The position numbers were made by a program, and so were the translations under genes. Positions 18,616 to 28,225 of a DNA stretch of 64,000 bases are shown in pieces. The DNA is taken from contig SVEE01000006.1 of assembly GCA_015057525.1 (NCBI GenBank), forward strand, positions 84,937-148,936. Direction: 5' to 3'. Below the pieces are notes generated by a model. It was not told the DNA's origin. It made no database searches and saw only the letters and a program-made list of their open reading frames with translations. The DNA comes from Lachnospiraceae bacterium. GTDB lineage: Bacteria > Bacillota > Clostridia > Lachnospirales > Lachnospiraceae. Positions within the stretch are counted from its first letter, which is position 1. Each line of letters starts with the position of its first letter.

Positions 18616-19653
18616 CTACACCTTCTTTCTTCTGGATATTATAAGACCAATAAAATATGGTGCACCACAAACAGATGTAATTATACCTACTGGTATTTCT
18701 GTAGGCGCAGATATAGTTCTTGCCAAGGTATCACATACAGTCAAAAATATAGCTCCAACAAAAAATGCGTAAGGCAACAATTTCCTGTTATCAGCTCCGC
18801 ATAATATTCTAATGCTGTGAGGTATAATTAAGCCAACAAAGCCAATAACTCCACTTACCGACACAGCTGATGCCACCAAAAGAGAGGCTATTACAATAAT
18901 TATGCGTCTTGTTTTTATTGTATCTATTCCTATACATTTTGCATCATCTTCACCAAGCATAAGTATATTAAGTTTACCTGAATAAGCAACAAGGACAGGG
19001 AATCCTATTATAGAAAATACAAAAAGAAATTTAACCTTATCCCAATTTGCTGCGGAAAAGCTACCCATTGTCCACATATAAACCTTATCAATTTGCTCCT
19101 TATTAAAAGTCATAAGAAGAGAAATTATAGCACTTAGCATAGTGCTCATAGCCGTTCCTGTGAGAAGCATATTTATGGTAGATAATTCTCCGCCTATCCT
19201 TGCTATTTGATATACAACGAAAACAGTTATCATAGCACCAACAAAAGCAAGTGCCCCTATAGCACCAAGTCCCATAAAATCAACAGATATACCAGTCAAC
19301 ATGGCAATGGTAGCACCTAAAGCTGCACCAGATGAAACACCAAGTATATGTGGGTCAGCAAGGGAGTTCCTAAAAACTCCCTGAAATGCTGCACCTACAA
19401 TAGCAAGTGCTCCCCCAACCAAAGCTGAGAGAAGTATTCTTGGCATCCTGACTTTCCATATTATAACTTCGTATGTGGTGCTTATATCTGATAAATCTAT
19501 TTGATTCTTTATTATGGGAAGCTTTGACACAACAGTTTTAACGCTGTCTGTAAGAGTCATACTGGAAGACCCTACCATGGCAGCCCACACAATCACCAAA
19601 AAAAGAATTAATACCAATATAATTAAACGAATCCAAGGAAAAGTTTTTTTCAT
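18616..19653 (-). CDS. ABC transporter permease, FecCD/BtuC type
   Basis: A 345-residue membrane protein with about ten helices. Family motifs include LGVSSGAALGA and GVIGFVGLIIPHSIR. The start is placed at ATG 19653, directly after the binding-protein stop; a TTG 12 codons upstream is also possible. It works with the neighbouring ATPase and lipoprotein to import a corrinoid or ferric chelate. Which one is not resolvable from the sequence. Confidence 0.93.
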   Translation of the reverse strand: MKKTFPWIRLIILVLILFLVIVWAAMVGSSSMTLTDSVKTVVSKLPIIKNQIDLSDISTTYEVIIWKVRMPRILLSALVGGALAIVGAAFQGVFRNSLADPHILGVSSGAALGATIAMLTGISVDFMGLGAIGALAFVGAMITVFVVYQIARIGGELSTINMLLTGTAMSTMLSAIISLLMTFNKEQIDKVYMWTMGSFSAANWDKVKFLFVFSIIGFPVLVAYSGKLNILMLGEDDAKCIGIDTIKTRRIIIVIASLLVASAVSVSGVIGFVGLIIPHSIRILCGADNRKLLPYAFFVGAIFLTVCDTLARTISAPTEIPVGIITSVCGAPYFIGLIISRRKKV

Positions 19654-19654
19654 A

Positions 19655-20599
19655 TTATTCAAAAGCCTCCGGATGGAATATCTTCGCAAGTTCCTCTATT
19701 CCTTGAGCATTTCTATACCCCTGTCTGTCCAACATATTTATATCAATGGTGTAAACATGCCCCTCTTTAACAGCGGTAAGCTCTTTATAAGCTTCCATAC
19801 TTACAAAATCATCCTTCATATATTCACTAATGACAATTATTTCAGGATCAGCCTCAACAATTTCCTCAAGAGTTATTCCCCATCCAGAAATGTCCTTAGC
19901 AATATTATCTCCTCCTGCGATTTCAAGCATATTTCCAGCATATGTATCACCACCAGAAGTATAGTCTCCATATTCGCCATACCCAATTACATAATATACG
20001 CTAGGTGCATCCAAGTCTTTCACTTTTTCCTCAACACTAGAAATTGTACTTTTCATTTCAGATATACAATCAGCCGCCTTGTCATTACAATTCATAACCT
20101 GACCAAAGACTTCAATCATAGTATAAACACCCGAAATATCTGTCTGTTCATCAAGAACCACCACCTCAATACCGGCATTTTTCATCATTTCCACAGCATC
20201 TGGATTAAAGCAGGCCGATGTAAAAACAACATCCGGCTCAAGAGCAATTATGTTCTCTAAATTTGGTTCCCAAAGAGTTCCCACAGACTCCACAGATAGC
20301 ACATCTTCTGGGTAATCACAATATTCACTTCTTCCCACCAACTTATCTTGCAAACCAAGCTCATATATAAGTTCTGTAATGTTTGGTGCCACTGAAATTA
20401 TTTTCTTGGGTTCCTCTGTGATTGTAGCCACGTTACCTTGAGAATCAGTAACCTCAACAGGATACACAGTTTCTCCTACCATTGCTTCACCATTTGTAGA
20501 AGCCTTAGTAGATTCTTCTTTGCTGTTACAGCCGGTTACACAAAAAGCCATAGAAATGGCAAGAACAAGTGCAACCACTTTTCTTTTTAATTTTTTCAT
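19655..20599 (-). CDS. Substrate-binding lipoprotein, BtuF/FecB type
   Basis: A 314-residue class III binding protein with a lipoprotein signal (MKKLKRKVVALVLAISMAF, then VTGC at residue ~24). It has two lobes joined by a long helix. Motifs IISVAPNITELIYELG, VGTLWEPNLENIIALEPDVV and a late RQGYRNAQGIEELAKIFHPE are typical of the cobalamin/siderophore group. It is first gene of the transport operon, with its promoter at 20659-20687. Confidence 0.93.
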   Translation of the reverse strand: MKKLKRKVVALVLAISMAFCVTGCNSKEESTKASTNGEAMVGETVYPVEVTDSQGNVATITEEPKKIISVAPNITELIYELGLQDKLVGRSEYCDYPEDVLSVESVGTLWEPNLENIIALEPDVVFTSACFNPDAVEMMKNAGIEVVVLDEQTDISGVYTMIEVFGQVMNCNDKAADCISEMKSTISSVEEKVKDLDAPSVYYVIGYGEYGDYTSGGDTYAGNMLEIAGGDNIAKDISGWGITLEEIVEADPEIIVISEYMKDDFVSMEAYKELTAVKEGHVYTIDINMLDRQGYRNAQGIEELAKIFHPEAFE

Positions 20600-20658
20600 A
20601 TTTCTCCATTCTTTTTATTACACCTTTTCACTCCCTTTACGGGAACACCACGGCATTA

Positions 20659-20687
20659 AGTGTATCATTTTATAACTTAAAATTCAA
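20659..20687 (-). promoter_or_regulatory. Promoter of the Btu/Fec-type ABC operon
   Basis: Minus-strand TTGAAT (20682-20687) and TACACT (20659-20664) have 17-bp spacing. The ~53-nt leader contains a small TCCC/GGGA hairpin and AAAGGGA...GGTGTAA, faintly like the 5' part of a cobalamin riboswitch. The rest of that fold is absent. Confidence 0.55.
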
Positions 20688-20756
20688 CTAACACTATTTC
20701 TTTTTTATGTTCATTGAAGTATACTATTTTTATTATTAGTAAACGGAGAAAATTTC

Positions 20757-21794
20757 ATGAAAATTATGGTTATATTTACAGGCGGAACCATAGGGTCAAC
20801 TGTTAACGGAGACTTTATATCACCCGACAATTCCCAAGGTTCTAAGCTTATATCTCAATACGAGATTTTATCCAAACAAAACGGCTCTGAGTATACTTTA
20901 ACCCTACACACATGCATGCCATACTCTCTTTTAAGCGAAAACCTCAACGGAAGTCACTTGAACAAATTAGTAGAATGCATAAAATCCACTATAAATTCAA
21001 AAGAAAACTATGACGGCATAATTATCACCCACGGTACAGACACTTTGCAATATACTGCTGCCGCTCTTGATTATATTTTTGCTGACATTTCCATACCTAT
21101 TGTTTTAGTTTCAAGTAACTACATACTTGACGACAGCCGTGCAAATGGTCTCCACAACTTTTATTTTGCTGTTGAATTAATCAAAAAAAATATTCCTGGA
21201 GTTTTTGTATCATATAGAAACATTCCTGGGCAACTAGATATTCACTACGGTTCAAGATTACTAGCCCACGCAACCTGTCAGGATGAAATACACAGCATAG
21301 GGAATTGTTATTTAGGAAGATTCCAGTATGATTTTTTAACTGAGAACAATAGCTATGCTTTCCTCGAAAATGATGTCTTAAAAAGGAGTCCTACAACTAA
21401 CTTTAAGTTGCCAGCCAACTGTTTATTTTCAACTACTTGCCCTGTCTTATATATTAAGGCTATGCCAGGTTTTAGATATCCTACTATACCAAAGGAGACA
21501 TCTGCAGTTTTAATAGACAGCTACCACTCAGGAACCATATGCACTGAAAGTAATGACTTAATAATATTTTGTAAAGAAGCATCAAGTAAAAATATTCCCA
21601 TATTCTTAGTTGGCGCCGAAGATAGAACTGCATACGAAAGCACAAAAACATATGACAACTTGGGAATAAATGTATTGCCAAAAGCTTCACCAATAGCAAT
21701 GTACGTTAAGCTATGGCTTTTAAGCCAATTATCTTTCGAAAAAGGAGAACTTATCGAAGCAACATATACTCCTATTTCCAAAGAATTCATTTAA
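20757..21794 (+). CDS. ansA: L-asparaginase (type I-like)
   Basis: Hydrolyses asparagine to aspartate and ammonia. It is 345 residues with no signal peptide, so probably cytoplasmic. Both catalytic threonine motifs are present: FTGGTIGS at residues 8-15 and the second in GIIITHGTDTLQYTAAAL near 93-110. The family lysine region follows. An ACGGAG ribosome binding site lies 9 nt upstream. It is transcribed divergently from the ABC operon and convergently with the acyltransferase. Confidence 0.92.
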   Translation: MKIMVIFTGGTIGSTVNGDFISPDNSQGSKLISQYEILSKQNGSEYTLTLHTCMPYSLLSENLNGSHLNKLVECIKSTINSKENYDGIIITHGTDTLQYTAAALDYIFADISIPIVLVSSNYILDDSRANGLHNFYFAVELIKKNIPGVFVSYRNIPGQLDIHYGSRLLAHATCQDEIHSIGNCYLGRFQYDFLTENNSYAFLENDVLKRSPTTNFKLPANCLFSTTCPVLYIKAMPGFRYPTIPKETSAVLIDSYHSGTICTESNDLIIFCKEASSKNIPIFLVGAEDRTAYESTKTYDNLGINVLPKASPIAMYVKLWLLSQLSFEKGELIEATYTPISKEFI

Positions 21795-21819
21795 ATTATT
21801 CAAGCAATAAAATCTACAA

Positions 21820-21867
21820 AAAAGAAGACAAGTATCTTCATTTAGGAAAGACTTGTCTTCTTTTTTT
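21820..21867. terminator. Bidirectional terminator
   Basis: 12-bp perfect stem AAGAAGACAAGT/ACTTGTCTTCTT with T-runs on both outer sides. It serves the convergent asparaginase and acyltransferase genes and overlaps the 3' end of the latter. Confidence 0.9.
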
Positions 21868-22576
21868 CTATTTCGTTAATCTTATTCTCAATACGGGATT
21901 TAACTAATTTTGCTATTTCATTTTTCTTTAGGCTACCATACTCTTCATACAAAATCGGCTCCAAAAAATGTACCTGTGTTGTTACTTTTTCGAAGGTATT
22001 TGAATTCATGGCTTTATAGGAATCATAAATTGCAACCGGAACTATGGGCGTTTTGGACTTCAAGGAACACGCAAAACAACCCGACTTAAATTCCTGAAGT
22101 GTATTTTTATTATCAGTGTATCCACCCTCCGGAAAAATAAGATACTTGCGACCAGCTTTCACATCTTCAGTTAAAGCCATCAGTGCTTTCATCTGTCCCT
22201 TCATATCAGAAAAACTTATAACCTTACACTTTAAAAGCTTGCTAACCTGTCTCGTTATAGGTTTGTCAGCCGAACCCTTTTCCCAAAAAATGGAACAGGG
22301 ATTTTTGTGGGAAAGCAATATACCAAGTGCATCATATTTCCCCTGATGATTAGAATACATTATGTACCCGCCTTCCTTAGGAAGGTTATCATGACCAGTA
22401 AATATAGTTTTCGCTCTCGCAAGCTTAGCTAAATATCTTACTATCACCATAGCAAACTTATATAATTCTTCTTCAGTATATTTGTATGCATGTTTTATCA
22501 TGCGATTAGCCTTAGCTATCCACAACAAACCATACGGAACACAAGATAAAATTACTGCTTTGAATCTTAAATTCAT
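21842..22576 (-). CDS. plsC: 1-acyl-glycerol-3-phosphate acyltransferase (PlsC family)
   Basis: Membrane-associated acyltransferase of phospholipid synthesis, 244 residues. Catalytic motif NHQGKYD (HX4D) is near 77-83 and the substrate motif FPEGGYT near 147-153. An N-terminal hydrophobic stretch probably anchors it. Several PlsC-like paralogues usually exist, so the exact acceptor is uncertain. Confidence 0.9.
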   Translation of the reverse strand: MNLRFKAVILSCVPYGLLWIAKANRMIKHAYKYTEEELYKFAMVIVRYLAKLARAKTIFTGHDNLPKEGGYIMYSNHQGKYDALGILLSHKNPCSIFWEKGSADKPITRQVSKLLKCKVISFSDMKGQMKALMALTEDVKAGRKYLIFPEGGYTDNKNTLQEFKSGCFACSLKSKTPIVPVAIYDSYKAMNSNTFEKVTTQVHFLEPILYEEYGSLKKNEIAKLVKSRIENKINEIEKKKTSLS

Positions 22577-22610
22577 GATGATACCCTTTTCTCCTTGTAA
22601 AATATGCTAT

Positions 22611-23552
22611 CTATAGCATCTTTCTCTTCTTAAGGAAAAAGGCAACAATCAGACAAACAAGTAAAATAATTCCACAAATAATCAAGAATCCATATGGCGT
22701 ATCTGCTAGAGGAACCCACTTAGAGCTGACATTCATACCGTAAATACCTGAAATAATTGTAGGAATAGCCATTACTATAGTAATAGATGCCAAATATTTC
22801 ATGATATTGTTAAGCCTATTGTCAATAACTGTAGACATAAGCTCTCTAGTACCTTTTAAGATATCTCGGTATATCTGGGTCATTTCGATTGCCTGTAAAT
22901 TCTCGACAACAACATCATCAAGTAGTTCTTGATCCTCAGGGAACTTTTTAATTCCACTATACCTTGTAAGACGATCCACCACCATACGGTTTGCACGAAG
23001 TGATGTATCAAAGTATACAAGGTTGGATTCCAATTCGTGAAGATTAATGATATCTGAATCCTCTGTTGCTTTTCCCATTCTTTCTTCCATCTCTAGACGT
23101 TTTCTGTCTATAATACGAAGATACGACTGATACAATGTACTTGTTCTATATAAAATCTGGTAAGTAAATCTTACCTGTTTTTTGGTAGTAAAATCTTTGA
23201 GTTGAGCCGACATAAAATACTTTATTACTGGTGTCTCTTTAGAGCACACTGTTATAATAGCCTCATCGGTCCATATAACACCAAGAGGAATAGTTGTGTA
23301 CGCCTCCTGATTATGACGAATTTCCACAGTCGGAATATCGAAGATAATAAGGACATATCCATCATTAATATCTACACGTGATGACTCTTCATCATCAAGA
23401 GGAGCTCTTAAATCAGATATATCTATATTATACTTTTCTGAAATTTCTTTGCTCTCGTCATGAGAGGGGGAGGTCATATTAATCCACATTCCAGGCATAT
23501 ATTCAGTTATTTCTTCTAAAACGTGATTATTTGTAATATATTTACTAATCAT
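22611..23552 (-). CDS. corA: CorA-family magnesium/divalent cation channel
   Basis: A 313-residue protein. A long cytoplasmic N-terminal domain with extended helices is followed by two C-terminal membrane segments. The selectivity signature YGMNV lies at the end of TM1 (about residue 268-272), and a basic tail FFLKKRKML ends the protein. Upstream, TGTGATATACT near 23590 gives an extended -10-like promoter. Confidence 0.93.
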   Translation of the reverse strand: MISKYITNNHVLEEITEYMPGMWINMTSPSHDESKEISEKYNIDISDLRAPLDDEESSRVDINDGYVLIIFDIPTVEIRHNQEAYTTIPLGVIWTDEAIITVCSKETPVIKYFMSAQLKDFTTKKQVRFTYQILYRTSTLYQSYLRIIDRKRLEMEERMGKATEDSDIINLHELESNLVYFDTSLRANRMVVDRLTRYSGIKKFPEDQELLDDVVVENLQAIEMTQIYRDILKGTRELMSTVIDNRLNNIMKYLASITIVMAIPTIISGIYGMNVSSKWVPLADTPYGFLIICGIILLVCLIVAFFLKKRKML

Positions 23553-23660
23553 CTACCTCTACCTCCATAAAAGACTAATAACTAGTATATCACAAAATTT
23601 TTAATAAAAAAACCGTTTTAATGCCAATTTTAGGAAAAGTTTAATATTATACTTAATTAG

Positions 23661-24425
23661 CTATTTATATTTTTTTAGATTAACATACAACCTTCCTTTG
23701 CGAGTTTCGTTTCCACACCCTATAAATTTATATTTTCCGTAACCTCTTATAGAAAATATATCGTCGTTCTTTAAGGTGACACTGTTTCTTTCCTCTACTC
23801 TGCCATTGCGTAAAACCTTCTTAGAAGAAAATAATTTCAAAGTTTCACTTCTTGAGTTTTTTGTAACGGCAGCAACTATTGCATCAAATCGAGGAGACGA
23901 AACAATCAAACTCATATCAACCAATTCTGGTGCAAACAAAGACTTATTATCTGCCTCTTCCATAACATGTACTTTAACATTAGTATGTTTAATTTTTGTT
24001 AAGCTTTCTGTTATATATTGAAAAATATTTTCGTGACAGAATATGTATGCTTTTTTATTTTCCTTAACTAAAATATCGCCTATTACACTTCTGTCTATCC
24101 CTAAATTCATAACTGCACCAAGAAAATCTCTGTGACTTAGCTCATCAGCAAACTTCTCTATATAAGGTTCCACACAAAGAATTTTTATTGGCCATATATT
24201 TTCATACCCAAAAAGTTCTTCCGAGCCAAAGCTAACCATCTGACGTTCACTATCTTCATACCCGCCATTAATTTCATAGCCAACATATTTAAACTCACCA
24301 CTTATTTCATCAAAAATAGAAAGCTCAGCAGGAGTCAGAAATCCTGTATAGGTATATATATTTTGTTTATATGCCTTTTTTGCCAAATCCATGAGTCTGG
24401 CTTTTAGAAGTTGTTCATCATTCAT
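23661..24425 (-). CDS. ylmH: YlmH-like S4-domain RNA-binding protein
   Basis: A 254-residue protein with the N-terminal YlmH fold (TGFLTPAELSIFDEI, GGYEDSERQMVSFG) and a central region around GAVMNLGIDRSVIGDI. The C-terminal S4 domain is KKVLRNGRVEERNSVTLKNDD. YlmH proteins are linked to division-cluster genes and ribosome-associated quality control in Bacillus. Here it stands outside the division cluster, just after copA. The core sequence is intact. Confidence 0.88.
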   Translation of the reverse strand: MNDEQLLKARLMDLAKKAYKQNIYTYTGFLTPAELSIFDEISGEFKYVGYEINGGYEDSERQMVSFGSEELFGYENIWPIKILCVEPYIEKFADELSHRDFLGAVMNLGIDRSVIGDILVKENKKAYIFCHENIFQYITESLTKIKHTNVKVHVMEEADNKSLFAPELVDMSLIVSSPRFDAIVAAVTKNSRSETLKLFSSKKVLRNGRVEERNSVTLKNDDIFSIRGYGKYKFIGCGNETRKGRLYVNLKKYK

Positions 24426-24439
24426 AAGTTATCCTAGGG

Positions 24440-24649
24440 TTACTCTATCCCAACTACAGTGTAGCCTTCCTCCTCAACAATTCCTTTGAGAACATCGTTT
24501 TCAACATCACCATTAAGAGTTATCACAGCAGTTCCTTCCTCGTGGCTCACAACTGCTTCTAATACATCTGGTTGCTCCTCAAGCACTTTTTTAACTCTTC
24601 CCGAACAGTGTCCACACATCATTCCTTCGATTTTCATTGTCTTTGTCAT
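24440..24649 (-). CDS. copZ: Possible independently translated CopZ copper chaperone (internal start within copA)
   Basis: In frame with copA, ATG at 24649 is preceded by GGAGG (24657-24661) at an ideal 7-nt spacing. It would give a 69-residue protein [20 protein letters not shown]... with the CxxC copper site at residues 12-15 and full betaalphabeta-betaalphabeta length. This is just what a free-standing copZ gene looks like, except that no stop codon separates it from copA. Either the genes fused by loss of the copA stop, or both a fusion and a free chaperone are made. Internal initiation is inference. Confidence 0.5.
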   Translation of the reverse strand: MTKTMKIEGMMCGHCSGRVKKVLEEQPDVLEAVVSHEEGTAVITLNGDVENDVLKGIVEEEGYTVVGIE

Positions 24650-27037
24650 ATTATTACCTCCACTTATTTCTTCATGTCTTTCATCATCGTTAATTTCTTC
24701 AATAACTTTCTTAAAGTCCTCATTCCTATTGAGTTTCATAAAATTAAGTCTAAGGGCATTGGTTACAACACAGAAACTTGACAGACTCATAGCCGCTGCC
24801 CCAAACATAGGATTAAGCTCCCAACCAAAAATAGGATACCATACACCTGCCGCAAGAGGAATACCAATTACATTATATATAAATGCCCAAAACAAATTCT
24901 GTTTTATATTTCTTAACACACCTCGACTAAGTTTAACTGCTGATGCAACATCAGCTATACTGTTTTTCATAAGGACAACATCTGCCGCATCTATTGCTAT
25001 ATCTGTGCCTGCTCCAATTGCAATTCCAATATCTGCACTTGTGAGGGCAGGTGCATCATTTATTCCATCACCTACCATAGCCACTTTTTTACCAGTTTCT
25101 CTCAGCTGGCTAATAACCGCCTCTTTACCCTCCGGCAAAACACCTGCTATAACTCTGTCCACATCCACCTGCTTACCAATATAAGCAGCTGTTTTTTCGT
25201 TATCTCCAGTTAACATAACTACGCTAACACCCATATCTTTAAGCAATCCAATTCCTTCCGCGCTGTCTGTTTTTATCACATCTGCAACAGCGATAATACC
25301 CAAAAGTTGTTTTTCTTTTGCAAAGAGCAGTGGTGTTTTTCCTTCTGAAGAGTATGCGTCTATTTTATTTTTAATATCAGATGAAACATTCACATATTGA
25401 CTAATAAATTTTAGGTTTCCACCATATATATTTTCTGTTCCATATTTGGCCATAAGACCATTGCCAAATACGACATTAAAATCTGTGATATCTTTTCTTC
25501 CAGATTTAATTACTTCTCGTTCTCTATGAGACAACTTTTCATACATATCTTCATAGTAGCTTACAATTGCATGAGCCAAAGGATGCTCACTTTTTACCTC
25601 TAGAAGATATGCCATTTCTACTAGTTCTGTCTCTTTATTACCAGAAACAACATAAATATCTGTAACCTGAGGCTTACCTTCTGTTATAGTCCCTGTTTTA
25701 TCAAGGGCAATAATACCTACTTTACCAGTTTCCTCCAAAGACACAGCTGTCTTAAATAAAATTCCATGCTTTGCCCCCATTCCATTGCCCACCATAATGG
25801 CAACAGGAGTAGCTAACCCCAGGGCGCAAGGACAGCTTATAACTAGTACAGCAATAGCTCGTCCAAGAGCAAATCCCACAGTCTGTCCTACAAGCATCCA
25901 AACTATAAATGTTATCACCGCAACACTAATAACAACTGGCACAAATACACCTGATACTTTATCTGCTATTTTAGCAATTGGCGCTTTCGATGAAGCAGCA
26001 TCACTTACCATCTGAATTATCTGAGATAAGGTAGTGTCCTCACCTACACGTATGGCCCTACATTTTATGAACCCAGATTGATTGATAGTCGCCGCTGAAA
26101 CTAAATCTCCCACCAACTTGTCTACAGGAATACTTTCACCGGAAAGTGCAGATTCGTCAACAGCACTAAATCCCTCTATAATCTCGCCATCTACAGGAAT
26201 ACTCTCACCCGGTTTTACTACAAATATATCACCAATTTTAAGTTCATCTACGGAAACTGTTTTTTCTTCACCCTCTACAACAATTGTAGCTGTTTTAGGC
26301 GCAAGTTTCATAAGTCCCTTTAATGCATCTGTTGTTTTACCTTTTGCTCTTGACTCAAGCATTTTACCCATAGTAATAAGGGTAAGTATCATTGCCGTAG
26401 ATTCGAAGTAAAACTCATGCATATATTCCATCATCTTGCCATGATTACCCATAGCATGTGCATCAGTCATAGCAAAAAGCGCATATAAACTGTACACATA
26501 TGACGCTGTTGCACCAAGTGCAACTAATGTATCCATGTTAGGAGATTTATGGATAAAAGACGTAAATCCATTTACAAAAAACTTCTGATTAATTATCATT
26601 ATGATGGTGGTGATAAGTAGCTGAAAAATTCCTATCCCAATATGATTTTGGGCAAATCTATCAGGAAGTGGCCAATCCCACATCATATGTCCCATTGAGA
26701 CATACATAAGAGGAAGTAGAAAACATAGGGATACCATAAATCTCCTCTTAAGTACCGGTGTTTCTTTATATTCCAAAGAATCTTCTATTTCGTGGTTTTG
26801 TGAATCTGCATTATTCTGCTTTTTACTTTTTACGGTAGCACCGTACCCCGCCTTTTCAACTGCATCTATTATATCTCTAACATCAACATCTCCCTCTACC
26901 ATCATAGAGTTCGTGAGTAGATTTACAGATACACTCTCTATTCCTTCAAGAGCCGAAACTGCTTTTTCTACTCTTGCACTACAAGCAGCACAGCTCATCC
27001 CTGTCACATTAAACTGTTGCAAAATATCACCTCGCAA
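24440..27037 (-). CDS. copA: Copper-exporting P1B-type ATPase with fused C-terminal CopZ-like domain
   Basis: An 865-residue Cu+ pump. The N-terminal heavy-metal domain has GMSCAAC (13-19). A eight-helix P1B core follows, with SGES, the metal site [10 protein letters not shown] (CPC 402-404), phosphorylation site DKTGT (446-450), an HP motif in SEHPLAHA, and [14 protein letters not shown]. The core ends near residue 770. After a short acidic linker comes a second complete heavy-metal domain with [11 protein letters not shown], which is exactly CopZ-sized (69 residues). It is joined by SGGNN, encoded by a Shine-Dalgarno-like AGTGGAGGTAATAAT. C-terminal HMA domains are unusual for CopA. No CsoR/CopY gene is adjacent. 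Confidence 0.95.
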   Translation of the reverse strand: MRGDILQQFNVTGMSCAACSARVEKAVSALEGIESVSVNLLTNSMMVEGDVDVRDIIDAVEKAGYGATVKSKKQNNADSQNHEIEDSLEYKETPVLKRRFMVSLCFLLPLMYVSMGHMMWDWPLPDRFAQNHIGIGIFQLLITTIIMIINQKFFVNGFTSFIHKSPNMDTLVALGATASYVYSLYALFAMTDAHAMGNHGKMMEYMHEFYFESTAMILTLITMGKMLESRAKGKTTDALKGLMKLAPKTATIVVEGEEKTVSVDELKIGDIFVVKPGESIPVDGEIIEGFSAVDESALSGESIPVDKLVGDLVSAATINQSGFIKCRAIRVGEDTTLSQIIQMVSDAASSKAPIAKIADKVSGVFVPVVISVAVITFIVWMLVGQTVGFALGRAIAVLVISCPCALGLATPVAIMVGNGMGAKHGILFKTAVSLEETGKVGIIALDKTGTITEGKPQVTDIYVVSGNKETELVEMAYLLEVKSEHPLAHAIVSYYEDMYEKLSHREREVIKSGRKDITDFNVVFGNGLMAKYGTENIYGGNLKFISQYVNVSSDIKNKIDAYSSEGKTPLLFAKEKQLLGIIAVADVIKTDSAEGIGLLKDMGVSVVMLTGDNEKTAAYIGKQVDVDRVIAGVLPEGKEAVISQLRETGKKVAMVGDGINDAPALTSADIGIAIGAGTDIAIDAADVVLMKNSIADVASAVKLSRGVLRNIKQNLFWAFIYNVIGIPLAAGVWYPIFGWELNPMFGAAAMSLSSFCVVTNALRLNFMKLNRNEDFKKVIEEINDDERHEEISGGNNMTKTMKIEGMMCGHCSGRVKKVLEEQPDVLEAVVSHEEGTAVITLNGDVENDVLKGIVEEEGYTVVGIE

Positions 27038-27124
27038 ACTTTAAAAAAATTTATGTTAGCCTTATTGTGCATTATAGCTTTTTATTTATTATGGTTTCAA
27101 GTGTGTCATTTGAGAAAATATATC

Positions 27125-27156
27125 AAAAAGAAATAGGACTTCCTAGAAGTCCTATC
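27125..27156 (-). terminator. Terminator of the hydE-nadA-mnmA operon
   Basis: Minus-strand ATAGGACTT/AAGTCCTAT stem, then TTCTTTTT. It overlaps the mnmA stop region. Confidence 0.8.
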
Positions 27157-28225
27157 CTATGGTTCCACCACCAATTACAACATCATCCTGATAAAGTACA
27201 ACCGCCTGTCCTTTTGTTATAGCGCGCTGAGGTTCATCGAATACTACATGGAGTGTATCCTCATCAGGCTGTGTAACTGTTGCCCATTGTTCTATATGTC
27301 TGTATCTTACTCTTGCTTTGACCCTCATTGGTTCAGTTATTTTATCTATCGCTATGAGATTTAAATCATGGGCGTCAAGTGTGGTTGAAAAAAGTTCATC
27401 ATTTGAGCCAAGAACAACCTTATTTTCATCTGGCTCCACGGCAAACACATAAAGAGGTTCTTTTGCCGATATTCCAAGCCCCTTTCGCTGACCTATTGTA
27501 TATCTTATTATACCTTTGTGTTCACCTAATATATTTCCTTCTGTATCAACAAAATTTCCTTCCGGATATTTTTTTCCTGTATAGCCTTCAATAAAGTTAG
27601 CATATCTTCCATCAGTTACAAAACATATATCCTGGCTGTCATGTTTTTTTGCATTAACGAAATTATGCTCTTCTGCAATTTTTCTCACATCCGATTTAGG
27701 CATATTTCCAAGAGGAAAAATTGTATGTGCAAGCTGTTCCTGAGTCATAGAAAATAGGAAGTAACTTTGGTCCTTCGATGGGTCATTTCCCTTTTTAAGG
27801 AGATAACGTCCACTTTTCTCATGGTACTCTATGCTTGCATAATGTCCCGTAACCACATAGTCATATCCCAGTTCTTTTGCTCTATTGAAAAGGTACTCAA
27901 ATTTAAGATATCTATTGCAATCTATACAAGGATTAGGAGTCATACCATGTTCGTATGCATATACAAACTTGTCCACTACCTCTTCCTTAAATCTCTCAGA
28001 AAAATTAAAAACATAATGGGGAATATCCATGGATGTAGCTACATTTCTCGCATCCTCCACATCATCAAGAGAACAACAGGTATGCTCCTTAGACAAACCA
28101 ATATCTTCATTTTGGAATAATTTCATCGTCGCTCCAATGCAGTCATATCCACGTTCCTTCATAAGATATGCAGCTACGCTGGAATCTACGCCACCGCTCA
28201 TAGCGATTAATGCCTTCTTTTCCAT
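27152..28225 (-). CDS. mnmA: tRNA-specific 2-thiouridylase MnmA
   Basis: Adds sulfur to the wobble uridine of Lys, Glu and Gln tRNAs. It is 357 residues. PP-loop SGGVDSS is at 9-15, catalytic CIDC near 99-102 (NPCIDCNRYLKF), and the second catalytic cysteine is in SQDICFV near residue 198. ARVRYRH and the terminal GEAV-like GQAVVLYQDDVVIGGG segment are typical. It starts one base from the nadA stop, in an operon with two Fe-S enzymes. Confidence 0.96.
   Translation of the reverse strand: MEKKALIAMSGGVDSSVAAYLMKERGYDCIGATMKLFQNEDIGLSKEHTCCSLDDVEDARNVATSMDIPHYVFNFSERFKEEVVDKFVYAYEHGMTPNPCIDCNRYLKFEYLFNRAKELGYDYVVTGHYASIEYHEKSGRYLLKKGNDPSKDQSYFLFSMTQEQLAHTIFPLGNMPKSDVRKIAEEHNFVNAKKHDSQDICFVTDGRYANFIEGYTGKKYPEGNFVDTEGNILGEHKGIIRYTIGQRKGLGISAKEPLYVFAVEPDENKVVLGSNDELFSTTLDAHDLNLIAIDKITEPMRVKARVRYRHIEQWATVTQPDEDTLHVVFDEPQRAITKGQAVVLYQDDVVIGGGTIG

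Noticed and set aside
19514..20260. 248-codon plus-strand open frame
   Set aside because: Antisense to the binding-protein and permease genes; composition (Ile, Asn, His, Tyr rich) is typical of a shadow frame.
24486..25184. 232-codon plus-strand open frame
   Set aside because: Antisense to copA; the conserved ATPase motifs are on the other strand.
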